This document shows positions 25,916 to 35,575 of a DNA stretch of 64,000 nt, in pieces. Made by a program: the position numbers and the translations under genes. The stretch is from Aestuariibaculum marinum. Lineage in GTDB: Bacteria > Bacteroidota > Bacteroidia > Flavobacteriales > Flavobacteriaceae. The stretch spans positions 646,653 through 710,652 of the forward strand of contig NZ_JACVXD010000002.1 in the NCBI RefSeq assembly GCF_014596975.1. Reading direction: 5' to 3'. Below the pieces are notes generated by a model. The model made no database searches and was not told the origin of the DNA. It saw only the letters and a list, made by a program, of their open reading frames with translations. Position 1 is the stretch's first letter; the number at the start of each line of letters is the position of its first letter.

Positions 25916-27532
25916 ATGAAAAAACTAAAAAGACTTTTAGTATTGTCTTTAGGATTTCTTGCCCTAAACGCATGTAGTAGCGACAGTGACGTTATAGATG
26001 AAGATAAAACTATTCTTGTTACATCTGTAATAGTTAATGGAAGTGATATTACTGATGGTCAAGCGAAACAATTTACCACAGTTGTATTACCTAATAATGC
26101 CACCGATCGCTCGGTTACCTGGTCTGTATCTGATGAATCCATTGCTTTAATTTCCGATAAAGGTGTTTTAACTCCATTAGAAAATGGTACAGTTGAAATT
26201 ACTGCTACTGCTAACGATGATTCAGGAATATCAGCACAAAAAACTGTCGAAATATCTGGTGTAGCCGGCCCAGTGGTATTGGTTGAAAGTATAAGTGTTT
26301 CCGGAAGTGATATAACAGATGGTCAGGCGAAGCAATTTTCAGTTTCGGTGTTACCAAGTGATGCAACAAATAAAGTCGTTGTTTGGTCCGTATCCGATAC
26401 TTCGATAGCCGAAGTTAATTCAGAAGGACTTCTAACTCCTAAAAAAAATGGAACAGTTAATGTCATAGCAACAGCTACAGATGGTAGTGGCATTAAAGGA
26501 GAATTAAGTGTTAACATTTCAGGAATTGTACTAACAAATTTTAAAGCTGAAAATGTATTGTTATGGCAACGTAATAATGGAGGTTGGCCTAAATACCATA
26601 ATGACTTTTCTGGATATGATAGAGCGCAAACAGAAGCTGAGAAAATTGAGGCAGAAAATACCAAAAATGATACAGATACAACAATAGACAATGAACACAC
26701 TATTGGGGAGATTCGTATTTTATTAAGTGCCTATAAAGCTACCAATAATACAGCATATCTAGATGCTGCTGTTAGAGGAATTGACTTTTTATTTGAAATG
26801 CAATATGACAATGGAGGTTGGCCTCAATATTATCCTTTAAGAAATAATTACAGCAGACATATTACTTATAACGATAATGCTATGGGGAATGTTATGAATT
26901 TAATGCGTGATATTTTCTTAAAGAAAAATAATTTAGAATTAATAGACGAAAGTTACATCAGTAAAGCAGAAACAGCTTTCAATAAAGGGATTGATGTTAT
27001 TTTACAAACTCAGGTTGTTATAAATGGAGTAAAAACGGCTTGGTGTGCACAGCACGATGAAGTGACATTAAAACCAAGAATGGCAAGGTCTTACGAGTTA
27101 GCTTCAAACAGTGGCTCGGAGTCTGTCGGCGTAGTAAGATTACTTATGACTTTAGATAATCCTTCCTCGGAAGTTATTGATGCTATAAATAGTGCGGTTG
27201 CTTGGTTTGAATCTGTTAAGATTGTAGGGTATGAACTTAAAGATGTTAATGGAGATAAAGTGCTTGTAGAATCCCCAGGAAATGTGATGTGGGCGAGATT
27301 TTACACACTAGATGATTATACTGGAGATCAGTATGAATCATTATTTAATACGTTTAATCCTAATGAGCCATTTTTCTGTAGCAGAGATACAGACGCTGGA
27401 GGAGGTGGTCCTAGAAAAACGATTGCCGAGATATCTTACGAAAGAAGAAATGGTTATGCCTGGTATGGTAGTTGGCCTAAGAATTTAATAAGTACTGAGT
27501 ATAGTGCATGGAAAGCCAAGCACGGTATTTAA
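25916..27532 (+). CDS. PL10 pectate lyase with two Ig-like (BIG2-type) domains, lipoprotein
   Basis: Calcium-dependent endo-lyase that cuts demethylated homogalacturonan by beta-elimination. The 538-residue lipoprotein has Cys20. Two bacterial Ig-like repeats (about 32-117 and 121-204) share GSDITDGQAKQF and SVSD(E/T)SIA. The catalytic PL10 domain (about 205-538) shows NGGWPKY, NGGWPQYYP, TYNDNAM, TAWCAQHD and ARSYELAS. The closely related PL10 domain at 60457 lacks the Ig-like modules. The Ig-like stalk probably holds the enzyme away from the surface anchor. It is a monocistronic unit, with a LacI-type operator before it and a terminator after it. Confidence 0.93.
   Translation: MKKLKRLLVLSLGFLALNACSSDSDVIDEDKTILVTSVIVNGSDITDGQAKQFTTVVLPNNATDRSVTWSVSDESIALISDKGVLTPLENGTVEITATANDDSGISAQKTVEISGVAGPVVLVESISVSGSDITDGQAKQFSVSVLPSDATNKVVVWSVSDTSIAEVNSEGLLTPKKNGTVNVIATATDGSGIKGELSVNISGIVLTNFKAENVLLWQRNNGGWPKYHNDFSGYDRAQTEAEKIEAENTKNDTDTTIDNEHTIGEIRILLSAYKATNNTAYLDAAVRGIDFLFEMQYDNGGWPQYYPLRNNYSRHITYNDNAMGNVMNLMRDIFLKKNNLELIDESYISKAETAFNKGIDVILQTQVVINGVKTAWCAQHDEVTLKPRMARSYELASNSGSESVGVVRLLMTLDNPSSEVIDAINSAVAWFESVKIVGYELKDVNGDKVLVESPGNVMWARFYTLDDYTGDQYESLFNTFNPNEPFFCSRDTDAGGGGPRKTIAEISYERRNGYAWYGSWPKNLISTEYSAWKAKHGI
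26000..26529 (+). repeat. Duplicated Ig-like domain coding repeat
   Basis: Two copies of an about 264-bp unit code for consecutive Ig-like domains. Segments 26039-26074 and 26303-26338 encode the same 12 residues and differ only at four third-codon positions. Confidence 0.8.
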
Positions 27533-27549
27533 GTTTTGTTTGAGTTAGT

Positions 27550-27585
27550 CAAAAAAAGTCGCTTTTGGGAGAAGCGACTTTTTTA
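27550..27585. terminator. Bidirectional terminator between PL10 and CE8
   Basis: AAAAAAGTCGCTT pairs with AAGCGACTTTTTT around a 7-base loop. It separates the convergent genes ending at 27532 and 27583; the latter stop lies in the hairpin. Confidence 0.85.
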
Positions 27586-28557
27586 TTTAAAGATCCAAGG
27601 GTTACAAGTATTAAAGATATTTTCTATGGTATAGTTATCTGCTTCTTTCTTACTCAGTTGGTGAGACCAGGATACCCTCTGGCTGGCATCACTACCCAAT
27701 CCAGAGCATTTATATTCAGCAAAAAATGCAGTCTCTTCATTTTCAGGATTACTCCAGTTGTGCCATCCTTCAGGTCTTATAGCTTCGGGTAAATTGCATC
27801 TTATGAAAACCGATTTAGCGTAGTAGCGCCATGGTCTTCCTAAATACAATTTATTCACATGTTTAGCGGTTGTTATCTTACAATCTAAAAATACAAAGCC
27901 GTATGCTTTATCTTTTGGGGTGTTAGGTGCTGTAATATATGAATCAGATTTACAATGTATGGTACAGTTCTTAAAAACCGCTGTTGCCGGACCAAAAATG
28001 AAATCGGTTGTTCCTTCAATGTAACAGTTTTCAAAAAGCTGACGGGAGTATTCTCCGCCATGGTAAATGGTGTCTTGGTTTCCTAAAAATTTACAATTTT
28101 TAAAAGTGGCTTTATCAGCATCAATATGCAAAGCGACGGCCTGACCAACTGGTCCCGATGAATTTTCGAAGGTGATGTTTTCTGCTCTAAATCTGTTTCC
28201 TGAGATTTTAGCCGTATAAGAATTAAACGTTCCAATATGTGGTCCTCTGCCGGCATAATCATTAAACGTAATGATGGTTTTGTTTATATCTTCACCTAAA
28301 AAACTAACATCGACATTGTAGCGCGGAAGTTCTATTTTTTCAGTGTAAGTACCATTTTTTATATAAAGTTTAATCGGCCTTAACGGAAAAACACGCATCG
28401 CATCGATGGCCTCTTGTATATACTTGAAATCACCACTGCCGTCTTTAGCCACAACGAAATCATATTTGTATTTGTCAGGATTGGAGGTTTGGGCTGATAT
28501 ATTTTGAAATACAATCAGTACGCATATCACCAAAAAAGATTTTATTGAATGTTTCAT
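27583..28557 (-). CDS. CE8 pectin methylesterase
   Basis: Removes methyl esters from homogalacturonan so that lyases can act. The 324-residue protein has a signal peptide (about 1-22, ending ISAQ) and one beta-helix CE8 domain. Catalytic residues are present: Gln139 (VGQAVAL), Gln161 and Asp162 (GNQDT), Asp185 (TDFIFG) and Arg241 (LGRPWRYY). It is the last gene of the long minus-strand series, 12 bp after an alpha/beta hydrolase. Convergent to it is the PL10 lyase gene, whose product needs demethylated substrate. It is related to the CE8 domains fused to PL1 (42767) and PL10 (60457). Confidence 0.95.
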   Translation of the reverse strand: MKHSIKSFLVICVLIVFQNISAQTSNPDKYKYDFVVAKDGSGDFKYIQEAIDAMRVFPLRPIKLYIKNGTYTEKIELPRYNVDVSFLGEDINKTIITFNDYAGRGPHIGTFNSYTAKISGNRFRAENITFENSSGPVGQAVALHIDADKATFKNCKFLGNQDTIYHGGEYSRQLFENCYIEGTTDFIFGPATAVFKNCTIHCKSDSYITAPNTPKDKAYGFVFLDCKITTAKHVNKLYLGRPWRYYAKSVFIRCNLPEAIRPEGWHNWSNPENEETAFFAEYKCSGLGSDASQRVSWSHQLSKKEADNYTIENIFNTCNPWIFK

Positions 28558-28569
28558 GAAAATGGAATG

Positions 28570-29556
28570 TTAAGGATGAAACACTTTGGTTAAAAAATTA
28601 TCCATGTAATTAACGGTTTGGTTAACCCAAGGATTGAATAACCAAAAGGTATGTATATTATAATCGAATTTATGGACTTCATTGTAAATGCCCCAATGGT
28701 CCAACATACCAACAAGTTCGTCTTGTCCGGCATGGAAACGAGGAAATCCACTGTTTATAAACATAATTGGACATGAATTTTCATTGGCCCAGAAAATGCT
28801 CGATGCGTCTTTCCAAAGGTCAGGTCTATCGTAAAATGAGCCTCCTAGCCATTCTACATCCGGTGAATCAGGTTCTCGGTTTAAATTTAAGGAGGTGGGA
28901 GCCATAAAGTCAACAACCCCATCTATATCTATAATAGCTTGCACTTCGCTGGAATATCCAAGGTTTCCATGATTTCCTTCTTTCTTTGGAATATTGTTGG
29001 TGAGCCCAACAAGCATAGCGAGTTGTCCTCCGGCCGAACATCCTGAAATAGCAATCTGGTCGGGGTTAATATTATATTTTTCGGCATTGGCACGAAGCCA
29101 TCGAATAGCACTTTTAATATTGAATACTGCTGCGGGGTATTTTGCTTCTAAGGATAATTGATATTCCACACAAACCGTAACAAAACCTCTTGAGGCTAAT
29201 TTTTGAGCCATTGGAACCTGTAGAGACTTATCTCCCGAACGCCAACCGCCACCATGAACCATAATTAAAGCCGGATATTTACCTGTTTTTTTAGGAGAAA
29301 AGACATCGGCAAGTAAATCTCTTTTTCCAAAAGGTGTGTTTTCTAATGTTGTATAAACGATATTGCGATAAGCATTCACATTTGCAGGTAAAGAATCTGT
29401 TGCAGGCGTGATGTAAGGGAAATATTTTAAATATTTTTTATACTCGCTTGCTACCTGGTACGAGGTGTCTTTTGGGAAACTATTTTGTTGGGCGAAGCCA
29501 TAAACTCCCGCGAAAATTATAATGATAAAACTATATAATTTGGTGAAAGTTCTCAT
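28570..29556 (-). CDS. Alpha/beta-hydrolase carbohydrate esterase
   Basis: Exported serine esterase of 328 residues; signal peptide about 1-22 (ending GFAQ). The oxyanion motif is HGGGW (101-105), and the nucleophile is Ser174 in SGCSAGG. A likely catalytic His is in HTFWLFNPW near the C terminus. It belongs to the BD-FAE/hormone-sensitive-lipase-like group and probably removes acetyl or feruloyl groups from pectin. It is a paralogue of the gene at 30318, sharing the YP-AAV, GWRSG-type and FW-NPW segments. The SGNH gene upstream ends two bases before its ATG region, consistent with coupling. Confidence 0.87.
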   Translation of the reverse strand: MRTFTKLYSFIIIIFAGVYGFAQQNSFPKDTSYQVASEYKKYLKYFPYITPATDSLPANVNAYRNIVYTTLENTPFGKRDLLADVFSPKKTGKYPALIMVHGGGWRSGDKSLQVPMAQKLASRGFVTVCVEYQLSLEAKYPAAVFNIKSAIRWLRANAEKYNINPDQIAISGCSAGGQLAMLVGLTNNIPKKEGNHGNLGYSSEVQAIIDIDGVVDFMAPTSLNLNREPDSPDVEWLGGSFYDRPDLWKDASSIFWANENSCPIMFINSGFPRFHAGQDELVGMLDHWGIYNEVHKFDYNIHTFWLFNPWVNQTVNYMDNFLTKVFHP

Positions 29557-29557
29557 A

Positions 29558-30331
29558 TTATTTTCTATGGTAAGGTTTAATAATATGATGAGCTAAATCT
29601 AAATTTTGTTCCATGATGCCTTCAAGGACCAGTTCGGCAATTTTTCTGGCACCAAATTCTGTAAAATGTGTATTATCTGGATATCCATCAGGGAAACGAA
29701 AGTACTCGCCAGGCTCAAAATACATATACAAATATCTGGAACATGCTTTTCCCATAGAATCTAACAGATTTCGACTTTTTGAATCTAAATCAATCAATGA
29801 AACTTTTTGTTCTTTAGAAATCTCTTTTAAAGCCTTTAAATACGGTTCGTGACATTCAACAGCATTTTCTTCCGAATCAAATTTCCAACGTGTCACCGGA
29901 CTTATAATCACTGGAAAAGCGCCTTTTGATCTGGTCTCAGAAATATATTTACTGATGTATGTTTTGTATTGTTCAGGTGTTGTTTTTCTATCCGGATGGT
30001 CTTTAGAGTTCTGTGCATCATTATGACCAAATTGAATGAGTACGTAATCACCTTCTTCTAATGCATCTAAAACGGGTTGCCATCGGTTTTCTGCAATAAA
30101 TGATCTCGAACTTCGTCCACCTTTGGCATGATTTTCAATGCTTACAGAATCATTAAAAAAGTATTCGAATGGCATGCCCCATCCCATTTGTGGAAATCTG
30201 CTTTCATCATACAAACACATGGTAGAGTCGCCTATCAGGTAAACTGTCGTGGTTTTATTCTGAGCATTTAAGGATGTGTTAAAACCGAATATCAAAACGG
30301 TTAAAATCGTAATTAGTTTATTGGTTTTCAT
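29558..30331 (-). CDS. SGNH rhamnogalacturonan acetylesterase
   Basis: CE12-like deacetylase of 257 residues with a signal peptide (about 1-23, ending LNAQ). The nucleophile is Ser36 in IGDSTM. Gly76 region (AKGGRSSRSF), Asn104-area GHNDAQ and the DNTHFTEFGA block complete the SGNH set. Its start overlaps the stop of the upstream gene (30318-31289) by 14 bp, so the two are translationally coupled. Length is typical for a single-domain enzyme. Position between two alpha/beta hydrolases indicates a deacetylation module. Confidence 0.92.
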   Translation of the reverse strand: MKTNKLITILTVLIFGFNTSLNAQNKTTTVYLIGDSTMCLYDESRFPQMGWGMPFEYFFNDSVSIENHAKGGRSSRSFIAENRWQPVLDALEEGDYVLIQFGHNDAQNSKDHPDRKTTPEQYKTYISKYISETRSKGAFPVIISPVTRWKFDSEENAVECHEPYLKALKEISKEQKVSLIDLDSKSRNLLDSMGKACSRYLYMYFEPGEYFRFPDGYPDNTHFTEFGARKIAELVLEGIMEQNLDLAHHIIKPYHRK

Positions 30332-31289
30332 GTTTTAAAACTTTATTTAAAAAGTTAACAGTATAGTTTAGTGTGGTGTCAAACCACGGGTTGGCCAGCC
30401 AAAAGGAATGCGGACTTTCTTTAAGTGTGTGGGTTTCATTGTAGATGTTATGCTTGTTTAAAATATGAAGCATATCATCCCTTCCGGCATGAAATCTGGC
30501 ATGCGAGCTATTAATAAAGAGCGTTGGAGGTGTTTGGCTGTTAACATATTCTAAAGGCGATGCTTCTTTCCAAAGTTTAAAGTTTTCTTCTTTTTCCCCA
30601 TTTAACCAAATACCAGCCATAGAAGCTTTCCCAGGTTTCGATTCTGCAGCAGCTTCAGGATGGATGAAAGATACAATACCGTCAATGTTTACTATAGCTT
30701 GGACTTCATTTGAAATTTTAGAATGAGTAGAATACAAAGAAGAATTTGGAGTTACTCCAACAAGTGTAGCTAATTGTGCTCCTGCCGATGCTCCCAATAC
30801 TGTAATTTTTTCTGGGTTGATATGGTACTTTTTGGCATGCTTTTTAATCCAAATAATAGCCTCTTTTAAATCGTTAACAGCAGCTGGATAAGTTGCTTCA
30901 AAACCGAGACGGTAACTCACAGAAATACCAACATAGCCATGTTGTGCTAAGTGTTGTCCCATAATGCGTTGGTTGTCTTTACTGCCAACCAACCATCCAC
31001 CACCATGAATAAGTAAAACAGCAGGGAAGGTTTCTTTTTTGTTTTGTGATTTTGGCCGGTAAATGTCCAGCTTTAATTTTGAAGTCTCTGTTTTTTTATA
31101 GGTGATATCTTCGCAATAAATTATACTATCAGAAACTAGAGGAGTTATGGCTGAAATATTAGGATAACTCTTTTTTAATTTTTGAAAGGTGTTTTCAATA
31201 GCATAAGGCTTATAATCTTCTTTTTTTTGGGCAAAAGAAGTACTGTAAGAAGTAATAAAAAATATGATTAACCATATTATAGTTTTCAT
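30318..31289 (-). CDS. Alpha/beta-hydrolase carbohydrate esterase (paralogue)
   Basis: Exported serine esterase of 323 residues; signal peptide about 1-20 (ending SFAQ). It has HGGGW (95-99), nucleophile Ser168 in LGASAGAQ and a C-terminal HSFWLANPW like the 28570 protein. The pair 28570/29558 and the pair 30318/31295 repeat the order esterase then SGNH, so one probably arose by duplication. It probably acts on acetylated or otherwise esterified pectin oligosaccharides; the ester is unknown. Confidence 0.87.
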   Translation of the reverse strand: MKTIIWLIIFFITSYSTSFAQKKEDYKPYAIENTFQKLKKSYPNISAITPLVSDSIIYCEDITYKKTETSKLKLDIYRPKSQNKKETFPAVLLIHGGGWLVGSKDNQRIMGQHLAQHGYVGISVSYRLGFEATYPAAVNDLKEAIIWIKKHAKKYHINPEKITVLGASAGAQLATLVGVTPNSSLYSTHSKISNEVQAIVNIDGIVSFIHPEAAAESKPGKASMAGIWLNGEKEENFKLWKEASPLEYVNSQTPPTLFINSSHARFHAGRDDMLHILNKHNIYNETHTLKESPHSFWLANPWFDTTLNYTVNFLNKVLKHENQ

Positions 31290-31294
31290 AATAG

Positions 31295-32140
31295 TTACTT
31301 TTTAAGTTTAGAATCTATCTCTTTAAGACCTTGATAAACAAGTCTAGCGACTTCAATACCACCAGCTGTTTGAAAATGAGTGTTGTCGTTTTGTCCTTCA
31401 GGGAACGCTTCGTATTTGCCAGCAGGGAGGTTCATGAAATAGTTTTTAGAAACAAAGTCTTCTCCCTTTTTTGTAAAGAAATCTCTTGATTTTTTATTTA
31501 AATCTATGAGATAAACACCCAGTTCTAGAGCCACATCCTTAGGGGCTTGATCGTATTCACCGTGCACATCATGAAGCCTACCATCTTTCCAAGGGTAGTT
31601 TCTGGCTACGGGAGTTAAAATAATTGGTGTCGCTCCTTTTTCTCGCGCTTGATTAACAAAAAGTCTTAAAAATTCTTTGTAGCCTTCAATATTCACATAT
31701 CGATCCGGTTTGTCTTCAGCAGCATCGTTATGTCCAAATTGCATGATAACGATATCGTCTTGTTTTAGGTTTTGGTAAACACCACGCCAACGACCTTCCT
31801 GAAAAAATGTTCGAGTGCTTCTTCCGCCCCTAGCACGATCATCAACAAAAGCACTATCTGTTTTTATTAAATGTTTTAATGCCGCTAAACTATCGGAAAT
31901 CATAAAAGGTTGAAAAACCTGCCCCCAGCCGGTAACAGGGAATCGAGTTTTCATATAGTCTTTGCCTTTGTCATAATCACCTGTATAATCAGCCATTGTT
32001 GAATCACCAATAAGGTAAATTGTCGTTACGGCAGTCTTTTGTTCTTCTTCTACCGGGACTTCCTTTTTAGTATTACAAGCGCTTGTACTTAATAAAAGTA
32101 TTGTTGATAACGTATGTATTAGTAATGTTTTCTTATTCAT
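31295..32140 (-). CDS. SGNH rhamnogalacturonan acetylesterase, lipoprotein
   Basis: CE12-like deacetylase of 281 residues, lipid-anchored at Cys22 (STSAC). The nucleophile is Ser47 in IGDSTM; ARGGRSTRTF, GHNDAA and DNTHFQTAGG carry the other catalytic blocks. A Glu-rich linker (VPVEEEQK) follows the lipid anchor. It lies 5 bp from the following GH95 gene in the same operon. It is closer in layout to the 29558 protein than to the locus A enzymes. Confidence 0.92.
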   Translation of the reverse strand: MNKKTLLIHTLSTILLLSTSACNTKKEVPVEEEQKTAVTTIYLIGDSTMADYTGDYDKGKDYMKTRFPVTGWGQVFQPFMISDSLAALKHLIKTDSAFVDDRARGGRSTRTFFQEGRWRGVYQNLKQDDIVIMQFGHNDAAEDKPDRYVNIEGYKEFLRLFVNQAREKGATPIILTPVARNYPWKDGRLHDVHGEYDQAPKDVALELGVYLIDLNKKSRDFFTKKGEDFVSKNYFMNLPAGKYEAFPEGQNDNTHFQTAGGIEVARLVYQGLKEIDSKLKK

Positions 32141-32145
32141 CTGCT

Positions 32146-34641
32146 TTATTTTTTTATGTGAAACTCATAAATTTTTCCTTTTTTAGTCGGAATATCATAC
32201 AGGTAGTATGTAGATAATTCTAATGGTTTGATTTCGGCGTCTTCAGAGATTAAAGGTTGTTTAATATCTGGTGTCTGGTAAAATGGATTACTGTTTTCTC
32301 CAGTTGCTTTAGTTAATTCGTAACCACTATCATCTACCAAGACCTCCCTGGTTCTTAATCTTAAATTTCCTCCTAATGCAGACGTGATTTTTACTGACTC
32401 TAACTGGTTATTATTCCATTTTAAATCGACTTCAAATCCGCCTCTGGCTTTCAAACCTTTCACTTCACCTTGACTCCAGCTTACTGGTAAAGCCGGAAGA
32501 AGGTGTAAGGCTTCATCATGGGATTGAATAAGCATTTCAGCAATCCCGGCAGTACAACCAAAGTTTCCATCAATCTGAAACGGTGGGTGCGCATCAAAAA
32601 GGTTTGGGTAAGTACCTCCAGATTCAGTGCCATCTTCCACTAAGGTAAGCTGGGTTTTAATAAGTTTATAAGCACGGTTTCCGTTAAGCATTCGTGCCCA
32701 GAAATTTACTTTCCAGCCCATAGACCATCCTGTTGAAATATCTCCTCTAAACTCTAAGGTTTGTTCAGCCGCTTTAAATAGATCTGGGTTTTTGAATGGT
32801 GAGATTTGAGCCGATGGATGCAGGCCGTATAAATGTGAAATATGACGATGTTTGTCCCCAGGTTTATCCCAGTCTTTTATCCATTCCTGTAATTGGCCGT
32901 ATTTACCGATTTGCATTGGAGGTAATTGGGCTTTTAATACGCTTAAAGTATCTGCAAATTCTGTGTCAAGGTCTAACACTTTAGATGCGTTAATAACGTT
33001 GCTAAATACATCGAAAACCAGTTGATTATCCATAGTTGTCCCATATGTAATCCCAACACCGCTGATGTATTTGTTTTCTGGAGACATAGAAGGGGCCACA
33101 ACCAACCAGTCATTTTCAGGTTCACGTTGTAATACATCTGCATAGAATTCGGCGCTTGATTTTAAAATCGGGTAGTATTTTTCTAAGAACTTTTTATCGC
33201 CTGTGAATAAATAGTGTTGCCATAAATGTTGACTTAACCAGGCGCCACCCATAGGCCAAAAACCATAAAAACCACCGTCTATCATGCCTGTTACACGCCA
33301 AATGTCGGTGTTGTGGTGCATATTCCAACCTTTAGCATGATACATTTTTTGAGCACTCTCTTGACCTGTTACAGCTAAGTCTTCCAGTATAGAAAACAAA
33401 GGTTGGTGTAGTTCAGATAGGTTAGTAACTTCTGCTGGCCAATAGTTCATTTCGGTATTGATATTCACCGTGTATTTACTGTCCCATGGAGGTGATAAAC
33501 GGTCGTTCCAAATACCTTGTAGGTTGGCAGGTTGTCCTCCAGGTCTTGAACTTGAAATTAACAAATAGCGACCAAACTGGAAATACAAAGACACAAGCGA
33601 TAAATCTTCCTGAGTTGCAAAATTTTCAAGACGTTTATTGGTAGGAATTGAATCGTTAACCTGTTCGCTTAATGTAAGAGATACACGTTTAAATAACTTC
33701 TGATAATCTTCAATATGCTGTTCTTTTAAATCTTTATAGCTTAGTTTGGAGCTCTGCTCTAGGTGCTTATTAGCAATTTCGTCAGGTGAATTACTTAGGT
33801 CGTTGTAACTTTTAAAATTGGTTCCTATGCTCACCAGTAAGGTGACTTTATCTGCATTTTTGATGTTTAAAGTATTGTCTTTGGTAATTAGATCTCCTCC
33901 GGTTAGTTTAGGGTAAACCAAAGCAGAGAAGTTTATTTTTCCGGTTTTATTTTCGTAATCACCACCGGTACCGGTTAATTTAAGGGCTCCGTTTTCAGTT
34001 TTTACAATATGAGTTTTTTGAGGAGAATCTAAATTGATGCTAAAGTTTAATTGTTTGGGCTTATCGGCGGTTAAATGAATCACCATAACCTGATTAGGGT
34101 AGGATACAAAATATTCTCTTTTAAAGTTTACACCATTGGAAGCATAGCTTACCGAGGAAACAGCATTTTCAATATCTAACTCTCTTCTGTAATTTGTAGG
34201 GTTATTTTGGTTTTCAAATGAAATATTTAAGTTACCTACAGTCTGGTAAGGAACACCGTAGTTATTGTTTTCTGGAGTGCTTTTAGGAAAGACATCAAGA
34301 GCCATTTTTTGAGCCTCTTCATATTTTCCATTAAAAAGTAGTGTTCTTAGGTTTTCAACATCTTGATAATAATCTTTTGTGATGTTGTTTCCGGGTTCTC
34401 CCGCCCAAACGGTTTCTTCATTAAGTTGAATTCTGTCATGTTCAATGCCGCCAAAAAGCATACCACCAATTCTACCATTGCCAATAGGTAAGGCTTCATT
34501 CCAGTTATTCGCCGGCTGGTCGTACCAAAGTACATTTTTTGACGGTGTTTTAACGGGTTCTTCTGTATTACAAGACGTAAAAAATACTACGGATAAAAGC
34601 CAAACGCAAGTTTTAAAAATGTAGTTTTTGGTTATGGTCAT
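32146..34641 (-). CDS. GH95 family glycosidase (alpha-L-fucosidase/galactosidase type), lipoprotein
   Basis: Inverting exo-glycosidase of 831 residues, lipid-anchored near Cys24 (FFTSC). The N-terminal beta domain has the GH95 hallmark [16 protein letters not shown] and LNEETVWAG. The (alpha/alpha)6 core has [31 protein letters not shown] and the C-terminal [17 protein letters not shown]. Length is typical of the family. GH95 members release alpha-L-fucose or alpha-L-galactose, and both occur in pectin or xyloglucan side chains. The ATG is preceded by the leader motif at 34643-34654. Substrate is inferred from the family and the locus. Confidence 0.93.
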   Translation of the reverse strand: MTITKNYIFKTCVWLLSVVFFTSCNTEEPVKTPSKNVLWYDQPANNWNEALPIGNGRIGGMLFGGIEHDRIQLNEETVWAGEPGNNITKDYYQDVENLRTLLFNGKYEEAQKMALDVFPKSTPENNNYGVPYQTVGNLNISFENQNNPTNYRRELDIENAVSSVSYASNGVNFKREYFVSYPNQVMVIHLTADKPKQLNFSINLDSPQKTHIVKTENGALKLTGTGGDYENKTGKINFSALVYPKLTGGDLITKDNTLNIKNADKVTLLVSIGTNFKSYNDLSNSPDEIANKHLEQSSKLSYKDLKEQHIEDYQKLFKRVSLTLSEQVNDSIPTNKRLENFATQEDLSLVSLYFQFGRYLLISSSRPGGQPANLQGIWNDRLSPPWDSKYTVNINTEMNYWPAEVTNLSELHQPLFSILEDLAVTGQESAQKMYHAKGWNMHHNTDIWRVTGMIDGGFYGFWPMGGAWLSQHLWQHYLFTGDKKFLEKYYPILKSSAEFYADVLQREPENDWLVVAPSMSPENKYISGVGITYGTTMDNQLVFDVFSNVINASKVLDLDTEFADTLSVLKAQLPPMQIGKYGQLQEWIKDWDKPGDKHRHISHLYGLHPSAQISPFKNPDLFKAAEQTLEFRGDISTGWSMGWKVNFWARMLNGNRAYKLIKTQLTLVEDGTESGGTYPNLFDAHPPFQIDGNFGCTAGIAEMLIQSHDEALHLLPALPVSWSQGEVKGLKARGGFEVDLKWNNNQLESVKITSALGGNLRLRTREVLVDDSGYELTKATGENSNPFYQTPDIKQPLISEDAEIKPLELSTYYLYDIPTKKGKIYEFHIKK

Positions 34642-34642
34642 G

Positions 34643-34654
34643 TTAGTTTAGTTG
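34643..34654 (-). promoter_or_regulatory. Recurrent leader motif before GH95
   Basis: On the minus strand, CAACTAAACTAA lies directly before the GH95 ATG, matching the leader of susC1 and PL10. It falls inside an operon, only 20 bp from the upstream stop. Confidence 0.4.
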
Positions 34655-34661
34655 GTGTTGG

Positions 34662-35570
34662 TTATTTTATAAACTCCATTTCCTTTAGCCATTTTGTGGA
34701 AAGTGTTTTCCATTCATCGGTTAAGTTGGAGGTGTTATAAACCCCTATTTTGTGCCCACCTTTTGGAAAAATATGAAGGGAACCTTTAACCTTATTTTTT
34801 AGCATAGCTTCGTAAAATAGAATACTATTCATGGGATTTACTGCTTCATCATTTTGTGCATGAAATAAGATGGTTGGCGGCGTATTAGCGGTTACCTGAT
34901 GTTCGTTAGAGTAATAATGAATGTTTTCCCAGGTACAGTGTTTTCCCAGAAAATTGGTTTTACTGCCTTCGTGGGTGTATTCTCCCAGGCTGATTACCGG
35001 AGAGACTAATACCATAAAATTGGGGATAAATCTTTCATCATCTATATCATCACCAATACTTGAGAAATCGGTAATGTGAGTTGAAATGGTTGATGCTAAA
35101 TGCCCACCTGCGGATGAACCAAAAACACCAACTTTATCTTTATCTAAATTCCATTCTTTGGCATTATGGCGAATAAGCTTCATGGCGCGTTGCGCATCTT
35201 GAACTGGGCCTTGTTCACTAACAATTAAATCGGGTGAGTTCGGTAAACGATAGAGTAATACAAAAGCTGTGATGCCATGCGTATTATACCACTTCGCCAG
35301 TTGAATACCACCTAAATTATAAGTAAGTTTTTGGTAACCACCAGAAGGTAAAATTAAAATGCTGCTGCCATTTTGTTCTTCTTTTGGAGGAAAAAACGAA
35401 AGTAATTTAGGCTCTTTAATTTGGGTAATGCGTTCACGTTCTTCTATATACTCTAATGTTAAACCTTTAGAGTTTGGCATTTTACCTTTTGGCCAGATAT
35501 TCATGCTTTCTTGCGCATAAATCATACAACTCAATAATAAAACACTATAAAAAAACATTCTTTTCATCAT
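34662..35570 (-). CDS. Alpha/beta-hydrolase carbohydrate esterase (acetylesterase-like)
   Basis: Exported serine esterase of 302 residues; signal peptide about 1-20 (ending IYAQ). The oxyanion region reads PSGGY (75-79) rather than HGGGW, and the nucleophile is Ser153 in FGSSAGGH. A likely catalytic His is in FPKGGHKIG near the C terminus. This resembles acetylxylan-esterase-like BD-FAE proteins and differs from the two paralogues at 28570 and 30318. It sits between GH28 and GH95, 5 bp from the GH28 stop. Confidence 0.85.
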   Translation of the reverse strand: MMKRMFFYSVLLLSCMIYAQESMNIWPKGKMPNSKGLTLEYIEERERITQIKEPKLLSFFPPKEEQNGSSILILPSGGYQKLTYNLGGIQLAKWYNTHGITAFVLLYRLPNSPDLIVSEQGPVQDAQRAMKLIRHNAKEWNLDKDKVGVFGSSAGGHLASTISTHITDFSSIGDDIDDERFIPNFMVLVSPVISLGEYTHEGSKTNFLGKHCTWENIHYYSNEHQVTANTPPTILFHAQNDEAVNPMNSILFYEAMLKNKVKGSLHIFPKGGHKIGVYNTSNLTDEWKTLSTKWLKEMEFIK

Positions 35571-35575
35571 TCTAA

